Notes: generated from the letters alone by a model not told the origin. Counted from the stretch's first letter, positions 8,740-18,030 are shown. The stretch is DNA of 64,000 bases from JAVEDQ01 sp963783105 (GCA_963783105.1 CAWAMI010000003.1:682001-746000); one strand, 5' to 3'. Program-made: numbers and translations.

Positions 8740-9737
8740 GGCTCGAGCCGCTCCCCGGCCTCCGGCCGACCCAGCCGCTCGCCGGCCTCCGGCCGACCCA
8801 GCCGCTCGCCGGCCTCCGGCCGGACGCCGCGAGCCCAGTCCTCCGCCGCCATCCGCGGCTTACCCTCGGCCTGCACCTCGCCGAGCAGCACCGGCGCGGT
8901 GGCGGTGCCCACGTGGACGCCGTGCCGCCCGACCTCCAGAGCCCCGGGCGGCAGCGCGGCCTCATCGTTCGCGTTCGCGGCGGCCTCGAGCCGCACCGGC
9001 CCGACCTTCAGCCGCCGCCCGCGGAACGTCGTCCACGCGCCCGGCGCCGGCGTCGCGCCCCGGACGAGCCGGTCGATCGCCACCGCCGGACGGTCCCAGG
9101 CGATGCGCACGTCGTCCGGCTCGAGCTTCGGGGCGAAGCTGACGCCGTCGGCTGCTTGCGGTCGCGCCTCGAGCCGCCCCGCCTCGATGCCGTCGAGGGT
9201 CGCGACGAGCAGCCCGGCGCCGGACTCGGCGAGGCGGTGCAACAGGTCGCCGGCGGTGTCGGTCGGGCGCACCGCCTCGGTCACGACCCCGAACACGGGC
9301 CCGGTGTCGAGGCCCGCCTCGATCCGGAACGTGCTGGCGCCGGTGATCTCGTCGCCGGCGATCAGCGCGTGCTGGACCGGCGCAGCCCCCCGCCAGGACG
9401 GGAGCAGCGAGAAGTGCAGGTTGACCCAGCCGTGGCGCGGGATGTCGAGCGCCGCCTGAGGGATCAGCGCGCCGTAGGCGACGACCGGGCAGCAGTCCGG
9501 CGCGATCGTCGCCAGGCGCTCCAGGAACTCGTGCTCACGCGGTTTCCCCGGCTGCAGCACCTCGACGCCCGCCTCGACCGCGAGCTGCTTCACGGGCGAC
9601 TCCGCGAGGCGACGCCCACGCCCCGCCCGGGCGTCGGGTCGCGTGACGACCGCGACGACCTCGTGCCGATCGCTGCGGAGCAGGGCCCGCAGGCTCGGCA
9701 CCGCAGCCTCGGGCGTACCGGCGAAGACCAGGCGCAC
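8736..9737 (-). CDS. fmt: methionyl-tRNA formyltransferase
   Basis: Formylates initiator Met-tRNA using 10-formyl-THF. The N-terminal catalytic domain has RLVFAGTPEAAVPSL, VNLHFSLLPSWRGAAPVQHA (with the family SLLP) and FRIEAGLDTGPVF. The C-terminal OB domain (about 205-310) has GAWTTFRGRRLKVG. The last 30 residues are three copies of a nine-residue RPEAGERLG unit, beyond the normal family end. The GTG at 9737 begins where homology begins; GGAG lies a few bases upstream. Confidence 0.95.
   Translation of the reverse strand: MRLVFAGTPEAAVPSLRALLRSDRHEVVAVVTRPDARAGRGRRLAESPVKQLAVEAGVEVLQPGKPREHEFLERLATIAPDCCPVVAYGALIPQAALDIPRHGWVNLHFSLLPSWRGAAPVQHALIAGDEITGASTFRIEAGLDTGPVFGVVTEAVRPTDTAGDLLHRLAESGAGLLVATLDGIEAGRLEARPQAADGVSFAPKLEPDDVRIAWDRPAVAIDRLVRGATPAPGAWTTFRGRRLKVGPVRLEAAANANDEAALPPGALEVGRHGVHVGTATAPVLLGEVQAEGKPRMAAEDWARGVRPEAGERLGRPEAGERLGRPEAGERLEP
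8746..8826. repeat. 27-bp tandem repeat, three copies, at the fmt 3' end
   Basis: Units at 8746-8772, 8773-8799 and 8800-8826 share AGCCGCTC, GCCGGCCTCCGGCC and CC blocks with one to three differences. They encode the RPEAGERLG tail of Fmt. The inner CCGGCCTCCGGCC is itself nearly palindromic. Confidence 0.9.
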
Positions 9738-9772
9738 GCGAACTCCAGTCGGAGGGTGGTGGGGGCTGCCGC

Positions 9773-10324
9773 CTACAGCCCGCGGCTGCCGAACAGCGGG
9801 TGCGGACTCTCCTTGACGCGGGGAGCCGCCTCGCCGTTCCACTCGGCCTCGCGGATCGCCTTCAGGGCGGCCTTCTTGGTCCGGGGGTCGAGCTTGTCGA
9901 TGAACAGGATCCCGTCGAGATGGTCCGTCTCGTGCTGCAGCGCCCGGGACAGGAAGCCGTGACCCTCGATGGTGACCGGATCGCCGTACATGTTCTGTCC
10001 GACCGCGACGACCATCTCGGGTCGCTTCAGCTCGAACGCGAGGTCCGGGATCGACAGGCAACCCTCGTCCCCGTCCATCATCTCCTCGCTGAACGGGCCC
10101 AGCACCGGGTTGATGAGGTGGCCGATCTGGTCCTCGACGTCGTAGGTGAACACTCGCAGCGAGACGCCGATCTGGGGCGCCGCCAGCCCCGAACCGGGGG
10201 CGTCGCGCATGGTCTCGGTGAGATCGCTGACCAGGCGGCGCAGTTCCTTGTCGAACGTCGTGACGGGCTCGGCCGGCGTACGCAGGATCGGGTCGCCGAT
10301 CAGGCGGATGGGACGGACGCTCAC
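9773..10324 (-). CDS. def: peptide deformylase
   Basis: Metalloenzyme that removes the formyl group from new proteins. All three motifs are present: GSGLAAPQIG (motif I), EGCLSIP with the metal cysteine (motif II) and QHETDHLDG with both histidines and the glutamate (motif III). Length 183 residues with a charged C-terminal extension, normal for actinobacteria. GTG start at 10324. It lies just upstream of fmt, its partner in the formylation cycle. Confidence 0.96.
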   Translation of the reverse strand: MSVRPIRLIGDPILRTPAEPVTTFDKELRRLVSDLTETMRDAPGSGLAAPQIGVSLRVFTYDVEDQIGHLINPVLGPFSEEMMDGDEGCLSIPDLAFELKRPEMVVAVGQNMYGDPVTIEGHGFLSRALQHETDHLDGILFIDKLDPRTKKAALKAIREAEWNGEAAPRVKESPHPLFGSRGL

Positions 10325-10375
10325 TTCTCCACTGTACGGAGCAGCGGCAAGGTTGATGATCTTGCCGGGGGCGGC

Positions 10376-12506
10376 TCATCCGATCTCCGCCGGGTCGAGG
10401 CGCACCCGCACCACCGGCAGATTCTTCTGCACGCTGCGGGCCCGCTGAACGTCCGCGACGCCGGCGGCGAGGGCCGGGCCGGCCTCCCTCGGCACGCGGA
10501 TCAGCAGCCGCTCCGTGTCGTCGTCGACGGGGACAGGACCCAGGACATCCGCCCGGTCCTTGAGCGCGGGCTGCGCGAGAACCTGGTCGACGAGCGCGCT
10601 GGCCGACTCGGGGTCGCCCTCCACCGCGGCGAGCCGGACCGCGGGAGGGAAACCGAGCGTGCGCCGCCCGGCCGCCTCGTCGGCCGCGAAGCCGCGGGGA
10701 TCCCAGCGCACGAGGGCCTGAACGGCGGGAACGGCTGCGTCAGCGCCGACGAGAACGACCTGCCCACCGGCAGACGCGGGGGCCGCCAGGGCCGCCGCGT
10801 TGCTCCAGCGCCGCAGCGCCTCCTCCGCCGCATGCAGGTCGGGCCGGCCGAGCAGCGACCAGGCGTCGAGAAGCAGAACCGCGCCGTAACCGGCGGCCGC
10901 GAGAGGTTCGGCGCCGGGAGTGGCCACGACGAGGGCGGGCTCGTCGGGCACCTCCGCAAGCACGCCGTCCCCGGAGGAGGTCAGAACGGCCGCGCCGGGG
11001 AACGCCCGGCCCAGTTCCTCGGCGGTCCTCCGCTCCCCCACCACCCCGGCCCGGAGGCGCGTGCCGCGGCAGTGCACGCATGACCAGTTGTCCGCGCCCT
11101 TCCCGCACCAGCCGCAGACCGGGACGCGGCCGGAGCCCGTCCTCGCGAGCGGGCCGCCGCAGCCGGGACATCGGGCCTGGCTACGGCAGTCGTCGCAGGC
11201 GAGGCCGACCTGGTAGCCGCGGCGGGGCACCTGCACAAGCGCGGGCCGGCCGACGGCGAGACTGCGCCGCACCGCCTCGAAGGCGGCTGTGGGCAGGCGG
11301 GCGGCCTGCGCCGCCGGGTCCCGCGTCAACTCGAAGTCGCCGCCCGCGACCTCGACGCGCGGCGCCGCGGTGCGCACCTCGGCCCGGTCCGCAGTCAGCG
11401 GCCGCGCCCAGCCGGACTCGATCAACGCCTCCGCCTCGACGCTCGGCGCGTGGCCACCGAGCAGGACCGCGGCGCCTGCCGCGTGCGCGCGGAGGAGTAG
11501 CACGTCGCGGATGTGCGCGTAGGGCGCCCGGGGCTCGGCGTGCAGGTCGTCGCCGTCGTCCCAGATCGCCACGAGTCCGAGGTCGCGGACGGGAGCGAAC
11601 GCCGCCGACCGGGTCCCGATGGCGCAGCGCACGGCGCCGCGGGAAACGGCGAGGAAGCGGCGGTACCGCTCGGCCGGCGGGAGGTCCGCGGACAGGACGA
11701 CGAACGACTCCTCGCCAACGGTTGGCCCGAGGGCCTTCGCGAGCCGCTCGGTGTCCCTGGCGTCGGGCAGGGCGACCACGGCTCCCCGCCCGGAGCTCAG
11801 CGCCGCCTGCACCGCACGTGCCAGCTCCGACGGCCACTGCGGTCCGGGCAGCGCCGGCCACACGGCTCGCGGGGAGCGCCCGTCCGCGAGAGCTTCCAGG
11901 AAGGACGGGCCTGTCGGGTACCGGGACCACGTGCCCGGCTCGGGACGGGGTACCGGCGGCGATGACGGGCGCGGTGGCGACTTCTCGGCCCGCGCGTGCC
12001 GGGGAGGGATCGCCAGTCGGAGGACGTCGGGCAGCGTGCCGCCGCTGTGCACGGCGACGCGGCGTCCCAGGGTCGCGATCTCGGGGGTCAGGACCTGCTC
12101 GGGGCTCACCACCTTGGCCAACGTCGTCAGCCGTCCCACGTGGTCGCTCTGGTCGACGCGCTCGAGCAGGAAGCCGTCGGTCATCCGCCCGGCGAACCGG
12201 ACCTTGACCCGGACCCCCGGCTGCGCGGCCTCGGCGAGTTCCGGCGGCACGAGGTAGTCGAACGCCCGGTCGAGGTGCGGAAGCGGGCGTGTCGACCACG
12301 ACGCGAGCGACGGGCCGTTCGACCCGCTGAGGCTCGGCCGGGACCGGCGGATCCACCGGGTGCACGTCGGGAACGGGCGAGTCGGCCGAGTCCGTATCGG
12401 GAGTCGGCGCCTCTGCGTCGGCTCGGGACGGCGGCATGAGTCGGGTGTACCAGCCGCGGTCGCCCAGCCCGGTCTCGGACAGGCCGGTTGGCGTGAGTGT
12501 CAGCAT
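10376..12506 (-). CDS. priA: primosomal protein N' (PriA), helicase-degenerate, with an apparent frameshift
   Basis: Actinobacterial PriA-like replication-restart protein. The downstream frame (10376 to about 12283) holds most of the protein, including eight zinc cysteines (CDDC, CPGC, CGWC, CVHC) and YLVPPELAEAAQPG near its start. The expected N-terminal strand VARVVVDTP is in another frame. Removing one C from the CCC at 12285-12287 joins them as VVDTPLPHLDRAFDYLV. Total length 2131 is one base over a multiple of three. ATP-binding motifs are degenerate: GRGAVVALP replaces GxGKT and AIWDDGDD replaces DEEH, as known for this clade. The ATG at 12506 follows GGGAGAGG. It begins 10 bp after the HNH gene. 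Confidence 0.85.
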
Positions 12507-12516
12507 GACCTCTCCC

Positions 12517-14223
12517 TCAGAACGGGCAGTCGTCGACTGCAGGTGTTGGCGCGTGCGTTCGGCCCGCGCCGCCATCGGTCGCGCTCGAGGCCCCGGCCCC
12601 GGCCGCATCCGGGGCGTCGTGGGGCGGGTCGTGCCAGTCGGTCCAGTCCGTGTGCCGGCACTCGGGCAGTCGGACGTGGACTCGTCCGTGGGAGTCGGTC
12701 CAGGTGGTGCGGCCGTCGGGGTCCTGCTGGTAGCTGCCGTCGGATTCGTGCTTGAGCCGGTGATGCCGCCGGCACAGGGTGCAGAGGTTGGCGCAGGTGG
12801 TCGGCCCTCCGTCCTCGAAGGCCTCGGTGTGGTCGAGGTCGCAGCGGATGGCCGGCTGGTGGCAGTTGGGCCAGCGGCAGGTGCGATCCCGAGCCCGGAC
12901 GAAACGGGCCAGCGCCGCGGACGGTCGGTAGATGCGGGCACCGGCGTCGAGCAGATGACCGGTGGTCGGGTCGCACAGCCAGCGGCGCCAGGCACCGTCG
13001 GCGGCGAGATCGCGGGCGGTATCCGGGTCCAGCAACCCCCAGCCGGTCAGTTCGGCCGGCTCCCGCGACAGGCCGAGCAGGGTGTCGAGACTGACCGTCA
13101 CCGAGATCGGAATCGCCGGCGGCCCGGCCCGGCCGCAGCTGCCGCACCGCTTGGCCTGATGCAGCAGTGGTGATCCGATCTGCACCGGGGCGGGAAGCTC
13201 GGGCGCGGCGATCGTGGGCAGGGCGGCCGTCGCCCCGCCGCCTGGCTCGGCTGCCCCCGGGCCCACCGCCTCGGGGATGGACGCCTCTGGGACGGCCGCC
13301 GTCGGGACGTCCGCCTCTGGGACGGCCCCGTCGGGGTGGCCGTTCGCGGGAGCCATTCCGGCCGACTCGCCGGACGCGCCGCTCGTGCCGCCGGCCGCCT
13401 GGGCATAGCCGAGCAGAGCGCCCGCGGCCGCCCGAGCGGCCTCGGCGTCGGCCGGGGTGGGTTCCGACGGGTGAGAGTTCTCGGTCGGCAGGCCGAGGCG
13501 TTGCCGAGCCCAGTCGGCCAGCACGTCGAAGCGGCGCATCTCGATCGTGCGGCAGTCGCCCTCCTGCCGCGGGCGGGCGTCCAGGTCGATCGCCGCCGCG
13601 ATCAGCGCCATAAGAGGACTCGGCGCCGACCCGGACAGTCCCGCCTCCCCCTCACCGAACCGGTCCCGGAAGAACGACAACGACCGCTCCGCCCGCGCCC
13701 GCTGCTTCTTCCGCTCCACCGCCGCCGGATCGATCCGCGCCACCGCCCGGCGCAGCTTGCGCGCCAGATCGAACGTGCCGCCCGGCACGATCCGCTCCTC
13801 CAACCGCCCGATCAGGTCCGGCCGAGTCAGCGACTGCGCAGCCCGCACCATCAACCCCGCCTCATAGACGCCCCACTCCCCGGACCGCATCGCCTCCCAC
13901 GTCCGCGGCAGCCACGCGCACAGATAGCGCGCGGTGTCGATCCGCCCCAGCTGGAACTGCCGGCTGCCACCCAGACCGACCGCCAGCCACTCCGCGTCGG
14001 CGTCGACCGGCTCCCGCCCCGACTCCTCATCGACCACCGGCTCCGGCCCCGCGGCCGTCACCATCGCCTCCGCCTGCACCGCATGCGCCGCCCGCACCAG
14101 CCGCTCACAGGCCAGCACCACCTCGTGCGCGTCGTCCGCCACCAGCCCCGACACCTCGAGACCGAGCAGCAGAGACCCGAGCTCCGGCCCCGGCGGCCCC
14201 TTCACCAACTCCTTGTCGAACAC
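12517..14223 (-). CDS. DUF222 / HNH endonuclease (13E12 repeat family type)
   Basis: 568-residue protein of the DUF222-HNH family that is often multicopy in actinobacteria. The N-terminal helical DUF222 region covers about 1-260. A low-complexity stretch with AVPEA-like five-residue repeats (about 300-335) joins to the C-terminal HNH nuclease, with CRWPNC, LDHTEAFEDGG, NLCTLCRRHHRLKH supplying zinc cysteines and catalytic histidines. It splits the usual metK-priA neighbours, suggesting insertion. The GTG start lies inside a perfect SOS palindrome and has no ribosome site, so a leaderless mRNA is likely. Biological role unproven. Confidence 0.88.
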   Translation of the reverse strand: MFDKELVKGPPGPELGSLLLGLEVSGLVADDAHEVVLACERLVRAAHAVQAEAMVTAAGPEPVVDEESGREPVDADAEWLAVGLGGSRQFQLGRIDTARYLCAWLPRTWEAMRSGEWGVYEAGLMVRAAQSLTRPDLIGRLEERIVPGGTFDLARKLRRAVARIDPAAVERKKQRARAERSLSFFRDRFGEGEAGLSGSAPSPLMALIAAAIDLDARPRQEGDCRTIEMRRFDVLADWARQRLGLPTENSHPSEPTPADAEAARAAAGALLGYAQAAGGTSGASGESAGMAPANGHPDGAVPEADVPTAAVPEASIPEAVGPGAAEPGGGATAALPTIAAPELPAPVQIGSPLLHQAKRCGSCGRAGPPAIPISVTVSLDTLLGLSREPAELTGWGLLDPDTARDLAADGAWRRWLCDPTTGHLLDAGARIYRPSAALARFVRARDRTCRWPNCHQPAIRCDLDHTEAFEDGGPTTCANLCTLCRRHHRLKHESDGSYQQDPDGRTTWTDSHGRVHVRLPECRHTDWTDWHDPPHDAPDAAGAGASSATDGGAGRTHAPTPAVDDCPF

Positions 14224-14231
14224 GTGTTCGA
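14216..14231. promoter_or_regulatory. SOS box (LexA site) over the HNH gene start
   Basis: TCGAACACGTGTTCGA is a perfect 16-bp palindrome. It matches the actinobacterial/mycobacterial LexA consensus TCGAAC-N4-GTTCGA at all twelve fixed bases. It covers the HNH gene GTG (14221-14223), so bound LexA should block transcription start or early elongation. DNA-damage induction is inferred. Confidence 0.85.
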
Positions 14232-14417
14232 TTCAAGCAGGAGGGTCCGACAAATTCGGGGGCGCTCGGGGATAGGTCGGGGAAGAAGTTTTCAGACGAG
14301 GCTCACAAGGGCGGCCGCGCGGCGCTCGACAGCCGCCACCCGATGGCCCCGCGGCGCTTTACAGGCGCCACCGGATGGCATCGCCCTGTTCGCCCGCGGC
14401 AGGTCCCCCGGCAACGA

Positions 14418-14451
14418 CGAGAGCCGCCGGCAAGATTGCCGGCGGCTCTCG
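14418..14451 (-). terminator. terminator hairpin downstream of metK
   Basis: A 15-bp perfect stem (CGAGAGCCGCCGGCA with its complement) closed by a 4-base loop, beginning 16 bp after the metK stop. No T run follows on the minus strand, which is common in high-GC actinobacteria. It would separate metK from the HNH gene. Confidence 0.75.
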
Positions 14452-14467
14452 TGCGGAGCGGGGAAGG

Positions 14468-15661
14468 TCAGCCCTTGACGGCCTTCTGCAGCGCCTCGGC
14501 GCGGGTCGTGGCCTCCCACGTGAAGTCCATCTCCGGGCGACCGAAGTGGCCGTAGGCCGCGGTCTGCGCGTAGATGGGACGCAGCAGGTCGAGGTCACGC
14601 ACGATGGCGGCCGGACGCAGGTCGAACACCGACAGGACGGCGTCCTGGATCTGCGTGTCCGGCACGGTGCCGGTGCCGAAGGTCTCGACGAACAGACCCA
14701 CCGGGTGCGCCTTGCCGATGGCGTAGGCGATCTGGACCTCGCAGCGCGTGGCGAGCCCGGCGGCGACGACGTTCTTGGCCACCCAGCGCATCGCGTACGC
14801 GGCGGAGCGGTCGACCTTGGACGGGTCCTTGCCGCTGAAGGCGCCACCACCGTGGCGGGCCATGCCGCCGTAGGTGTCAACGATGATCTTGCGGCCGGTC
14901 AGGCCGGCGTCACCCATCGGGCCGCCGATCTCGAAGCGACCGGTCGGGTTGACCAGCAGGCGGTAGCCGTCGGTCTGCAGCCCGAGCTTCGCGATCTCCG
15001 GCTCCACGACGTGCTCGCGGACGTCCGGGGTCAGCAGGGTGTCGATGTCGATGTCGGCGGCGTGCTGGCTGGAGACGACGACGGTGTCGAGGCGGGCGGG
15101 CTTGCCGTCCACGTACTCGATGGTGACCTGGGTCTTGCCGTCCGGCCGCAGGTAGCCGACGACGCCCTCCTTGCGGACCTTGGACAGGCCGAAGGCGAGG
15201 CGGTGGGCGAGCGCGATCGGGAGCGGCATGAGCTCCGGCGTCTCGTCGCAGGCGAACCCGAACATCAGGCCCTGGTCGCCGGCGCCCTGCTTGTCGAGGT
15301 CGTCCTCGGAGGACTGGGTGCGGGTCTCGAACGCGTCGTCCACGCCCTGGGCGATGTCGGCGGACTGCGCACCGATCGACACGCTGACGCCACACGAGGC
15401 GCCGTCGAAGCCCTTCTTGCTCGAGTCGTACCCGATCTCGAGGACCGTCTTGCGGACGATGTCGGCGACCTCGACGTACGTGCTCGTGGTCACCTCACCC
15501 GCGACGTGCACCTGACCGGTGGTCAGCATCGTCTCGACGGCGACCCGGCTGCGCGGGTCGTCCTTGATCATGGCGTCGAGGATGGAATCGCTGACCTGGT
15601 CGGCGATCTTGTCGGGGTGACCCTCGGTAACGGACTCGGATGTGAAGAGGCGGCTGGCCAC
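14468..15661 (-). CDS. metK: S-adenosylmethionine synthetase
   Basis: Makes SAM from methionine and ATP. The 397-residue protein has RLFTSESVTEGHPDKIADQ at its N-terminus, the GAGDQGLMFGFA loop, and GGGAFSGKDPSKVDRSAAY. The frame is open 130 bases further up, but the GTG at 15661 is the family start and has GGGAG 5 bases before it. TACACT in the upstream minus-strand sequence (15702-15707) is a possible -10 box. No SAM riboswitch motif was recognised. Confidence 0.96.
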   Translation of the reverse strand: MASRLFTSESVTEGHPDKIADQVSDSILDAMIKDDPRSRVAVETMLTTGQVHVAGEVTTSTYVEVADIVRKTVLEIGYDSSKKGFDGASCGVSVSIGAQSADIAQGVDDAFETRTQSSEDDLDKQGAGDQGLMFGFACDETPELMPLPIALAHRLAFGLSKVRKEGVVGYLRPDGKTQVTIEYVDGKPARLDTVVVSSQHAADIDIDTLLTPDVREHVVEPEIAKLGLQTDGYRLLVNPTGRFEIGGPMGDAGLTGRKIIVDTYGGMARHGGGAFSGKDPSKVDRSAAYAMRWVAKNVVAAGLATRCEVQIAYAIGKAHPVGLFVETFGTGTVPDTQIQDAVLSVFDLRPAAIVRDLDLLRPIYAQTAAYGHFGRPEMDFTWEATTRAEALQKAVKG

Positions 15662-15776
15662 GGTGCTCCCGGTGGTCGCAAGGACGGTTGAATCGGGGCC
15701 AGTGTAGCGAGAGTCGGGGACTAGCTGCCTCGCCGGGTGGGAATTGCTCATCGTTCGGACCGAGAATGCGCGGGGT

Positions 15777-17030
15777 TCACGTGCTCTGCCCACGCCCCGG
15801 GAGACGCTCCGCGACGAGGTCCCAGACCCGGTGCGCGAGCAGGTCCTTCGTCGTCGCGGGCACCTCCGTCGAGCTGCCGTCGGCGCCCAGGACGACCGCC
15901 GCGTTGTCCGGCACCTCGAACCCCCGCGTCTCCCCCACCTCGTTGACGACCAGCAGGTCGGCCTGCTTCCGGCGGAGCTTGTCCTGCCCGTGCTCGAGCA
16001 CGCTGCGCTCCGGCGTCCCCGTCTCCGCGGCGAACCCGACGAGCACCTGCGGTGACCGTCGAGCCCGCGCCTCGGGTTCGCAGAGTTCGGCCAGGATGTC
16101 CGGATTGCGGGTCAGCAGGATCTCCTCCGGCTCCCCCTCGCCTTTCTTGATCTTGAACTGCTGCCGGTCCGCCGGCCGGAAGTCGGCGACCGCGGCGGCC
16201 ATGACGACGGCGTCCGCGGACGCGGCGGCGTCGAGGACGGCGCTGCGCATCTGCTCGGCGGTCTGGACCCGGACGACATCGGCGCCGGCCGGGCTCTGCA
16301 GCGAGACGTTGGCGCTGACCAGGACGACCTCGGCGCCTCGGGCGACGGCGGCGCGCGCGAGCGCGTACCCCTGACGGCCGCTGGACCGGTTGCCGAGGAA
16401 GCGCACCGGGTCGAGCGGTTCCCGCGTACCGCCGGCCGAGACGACGACGCGGCGGCCGGCGAGATCGGGCGCGGCGGTGCCCCGGCCGAGCACCGAGCGC
16501 GCGACGAGCGCGATCTCCTCCGGGTCGGGCAGGCGCCCCTTGCCGGTGTCGGCACCGGTCAGCCGCCCCTCGGCGGGCTCGATCACCAGCGCACCGCGGC
16601 TACGCAGCGCCGCCACGTTGGCCCGCGTCGCGGGGTGCTCCCACATCTCCGTGTGCATCGCGGGGGCGAACACGACCGGACATCGTGCGGTGAGCAGCGT
16701 CGACGTGATGAGGTCGTCCGCCCGACCCGACGCGGCCCGCGACATCAGGTCAGCCGTGGCCGGCACGATCAGCACGAGGTCCGCCTCGCGGCCGAGCCGG
16801 ACGTGCGGCACGTCCTCGACCCCGGCCCAGACGTCCGGTACGGCGGGCTCGCCGGACAACGCGCTCCACGTCGCGGCGCCGACGAAGTGCAGCGCCGCCT
16901 CGGTGGGCACCACGCGTACGCGGTGCCCGCTCTCGGTGAGCTCGCGGAGCACCTCGGCCGCCTTGTACGCGGCGATGCCCCCACCGACGCCGAGGACGAC
17001 GAACGGCGTGGTGGCCCGCTCCGTCGTCAC
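15777..17030 (-). CDS. coaBC: bifunctional phosphopantothenoylcysteine decarboxylase/synthetase
   Basis: Two successive coenzyme A steps in a 417-residue protein. The N-terminal flavin decarboxylase (about 1-190) has GVGGGIAAYKAAEVLREL, ASGRADDL and the APAMHTEMWEHPAT substrate clamp. The C-terminal CTP-dependent synthetase (about 200-415) has VVSAGGTREPLDPVRFLGNR, AAAVADFRPAD and the lysine pair in FKIKKGEG. GTG start at 17030, just after the rpoZ stop. The gmk-rpoZ-coaBC-metK-priA order is standard in actinobacteria. Confidence 0.96.
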   Translation of the reverse strand: MTTERATTPFVVLGVGGGIAAYKAAEVLRELTESGHRVRVVPTEAALHFVGAATWSALSGEPAVPDVWAGVEDVPHVRLGREADLVLIVPATADLMSRAASGRADDLITSTLLTARCPVVFAPAMHTEMWEHPATRANVAALRSRGALVIEPAEGRLTGADTGKGRLPDPEEIALVARSVLGRGTAAPDLAGRRVVVSAGGTREPLDPVRFLGNRSSGRQGYALARAAVARGAEVVLVSANVSLQSPAGADVVRVQTAEQMRSAVLDAAASADAVVMAAAVADFRPADRQQFKIKKGEGEPEEILLTRNPDILAELCEPEARARRSPQVLVGFAAETGTPERSVLEHGQDKLRRKQADLLVVNEVGETRGFEVPDNAAVVLGADGSSTEVPATTKDLLAHRVWDLVAERLPGRGQST

Positions 17031-17070
17031 CTCAACCGGCTCGGAGGCTCGAGAGTTCGGCCGAGGAAGG

Positions 17071-17352
17071 TCAGGCGTTGGCCGGCGGCTCGGCGAGCTG
17101 CTCGGCCGTGAGGAGGCCCGAGTTGATCTCTCGGAGCGCGATGGAGAGCGGCTTCTCCTGCGGGTTGGTCGTCTCGACCAGCGGGCCGACGTACTCGAGC
17201 AGCCCCTCGCCGAGCTGGCTGTAGTACGCGTTGATCTGCCGCGCCCGCTTGGCGGCGAAGATGACGAGCTTGTACTTGGCGTCGGCGACGTCGAGCAGCT
17301 CGTCGATCGGCGGGTTGGTGATGCCCTCGGGCGCGGCCGGCGTGCTGCCCAC
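17071..17352 (-). CDS. rpoZ: RNA polymerase omega subunit
   Basis: Small RNA polymerase assembly subunit, 93 residues. Diagnostic stretches are ITNPPIDELLDVADAKYKLV, AAKRARQINAYY and KPLSIALREINSGLL. The start is a GTG with GGAGG 7 bases upstream. It lies between gmk and coaBC, its normal context. Confidence 0.95.
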   Translation of the reverse strand: MGSTPAAPEGITNPPIDELLDVADAKYKLVIFAAKRARQINAYYSQLGEGLLEYVGPLVETTNPQEKPLSIALREINSGLLTAEQLAEPPANA

Positions 17353-17440
17353 GAATGGACCTCCGAAAATCGGTACGTGCTGCTGAGGCGGGCTGCCGGT
17401 CGGGCAGCGTCGCGCACCTCGGCACGAAAAAGAAGTACGA

Positions 17441-17989
17441 CTAGTCGAGCATCAACGCTACCAGCCGGTCCGCCGCCGCCTCGATCTCGTCGTTGATCAC
17501 GACGGCGTCGAACTCGTCCTCCGCCGCCAGCTCCCGGCGGGCCACGTCGAGGCGGCGCTGGACGACGTCCGCCGGTTCGGTGGCCCGTGACGAGAGCCGG
17601 CGCTCCAACTCCTCCCACGAGGGTGGGGTGAGGAAGACCAGGCGCGCGTCCGGCATGGACGACCGCACCTGACGTGCCCCCTGCAGCTCGATCTCGAGCA
17701 GTGCCGGGACGCCCTCCTCGAGCCGCCCGATCACGGCCTCGCGGGGGGTGCCGTACCAGTTGCCCGCATAGCTGGCGGACTCCAGGAGCTCGTCGGCTTC
17801 GCGCATGCGGTGGAACTCGGGCTCGTCGACGAAGTAGTAGTCGACGCCGTGCTGCTCGCCGGGTCGCGGTTGGCGCGTCGTGGCGCTGACCGAGACCCAG
17901 ATGTGCGGATGCCGGCGGCGCACCGCCTGCACGACACTGCCCTTGCCGACCCCGGAGGGTCCGGACAGCACCGTGAGACGGGACGCCAC
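17441..17989 (-). CDS. gmk: guanylate kinase
   Basis: Phosphorylates GMP to GDP. The 182-residue protein has the P-loop LSGPSGVGKGSVVQAV, the GMP-binding VSVSATTRQPRPGEQHGVDY and LEIELQGARQV. The frame is open upstream into mihF, but the GTG at 17989 places the P-loop at the usual distance from the N-terminus. An unusual serine replaces the common threonine after the P-loop lysine-glycine, still compatible with function. Confidence 0.95.
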   Translation of the reverse strand: MASRLTVLSGPSGVGKGSVVQAVRRRHPHIWVSVSATTRQPRPGEQHGVDYYFVDEPEFHRMREADELLESASYAGNWYGTPREAVIGRLEEGVPALLEIELQGARQVRSSMPDARLVFLTPPSWEELERRLSSRATEPADVVQRRLDVARRELAAEDEFDAVVINDEIEAAADRLVALMLD

Positions 17990-18030
17990 CGGCAGTCCGT
18001 CGCTACGTCGTGAACCGAGTTGCTCGTCGA

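Noticed and set aside
12517..14223. Homing endonuclease or intein
   Set aside because: The HNH domain is fused to DUF222 and the gene is free-standing, not inside a host protein or intron.
14333..14379. Two 14-bp near-identical words CGCCACC(C/G)GATGGC beside the HNH gene, considered as target-site duplications
   Set aside because: Both lie on the same side of the HNH gene, so they cannot flank an insertion.
15662..15776. SAM riboswitch before metK
   Set aside because: No SAM-I, SAM-II or SAM-IV core motif could be found in the leader.
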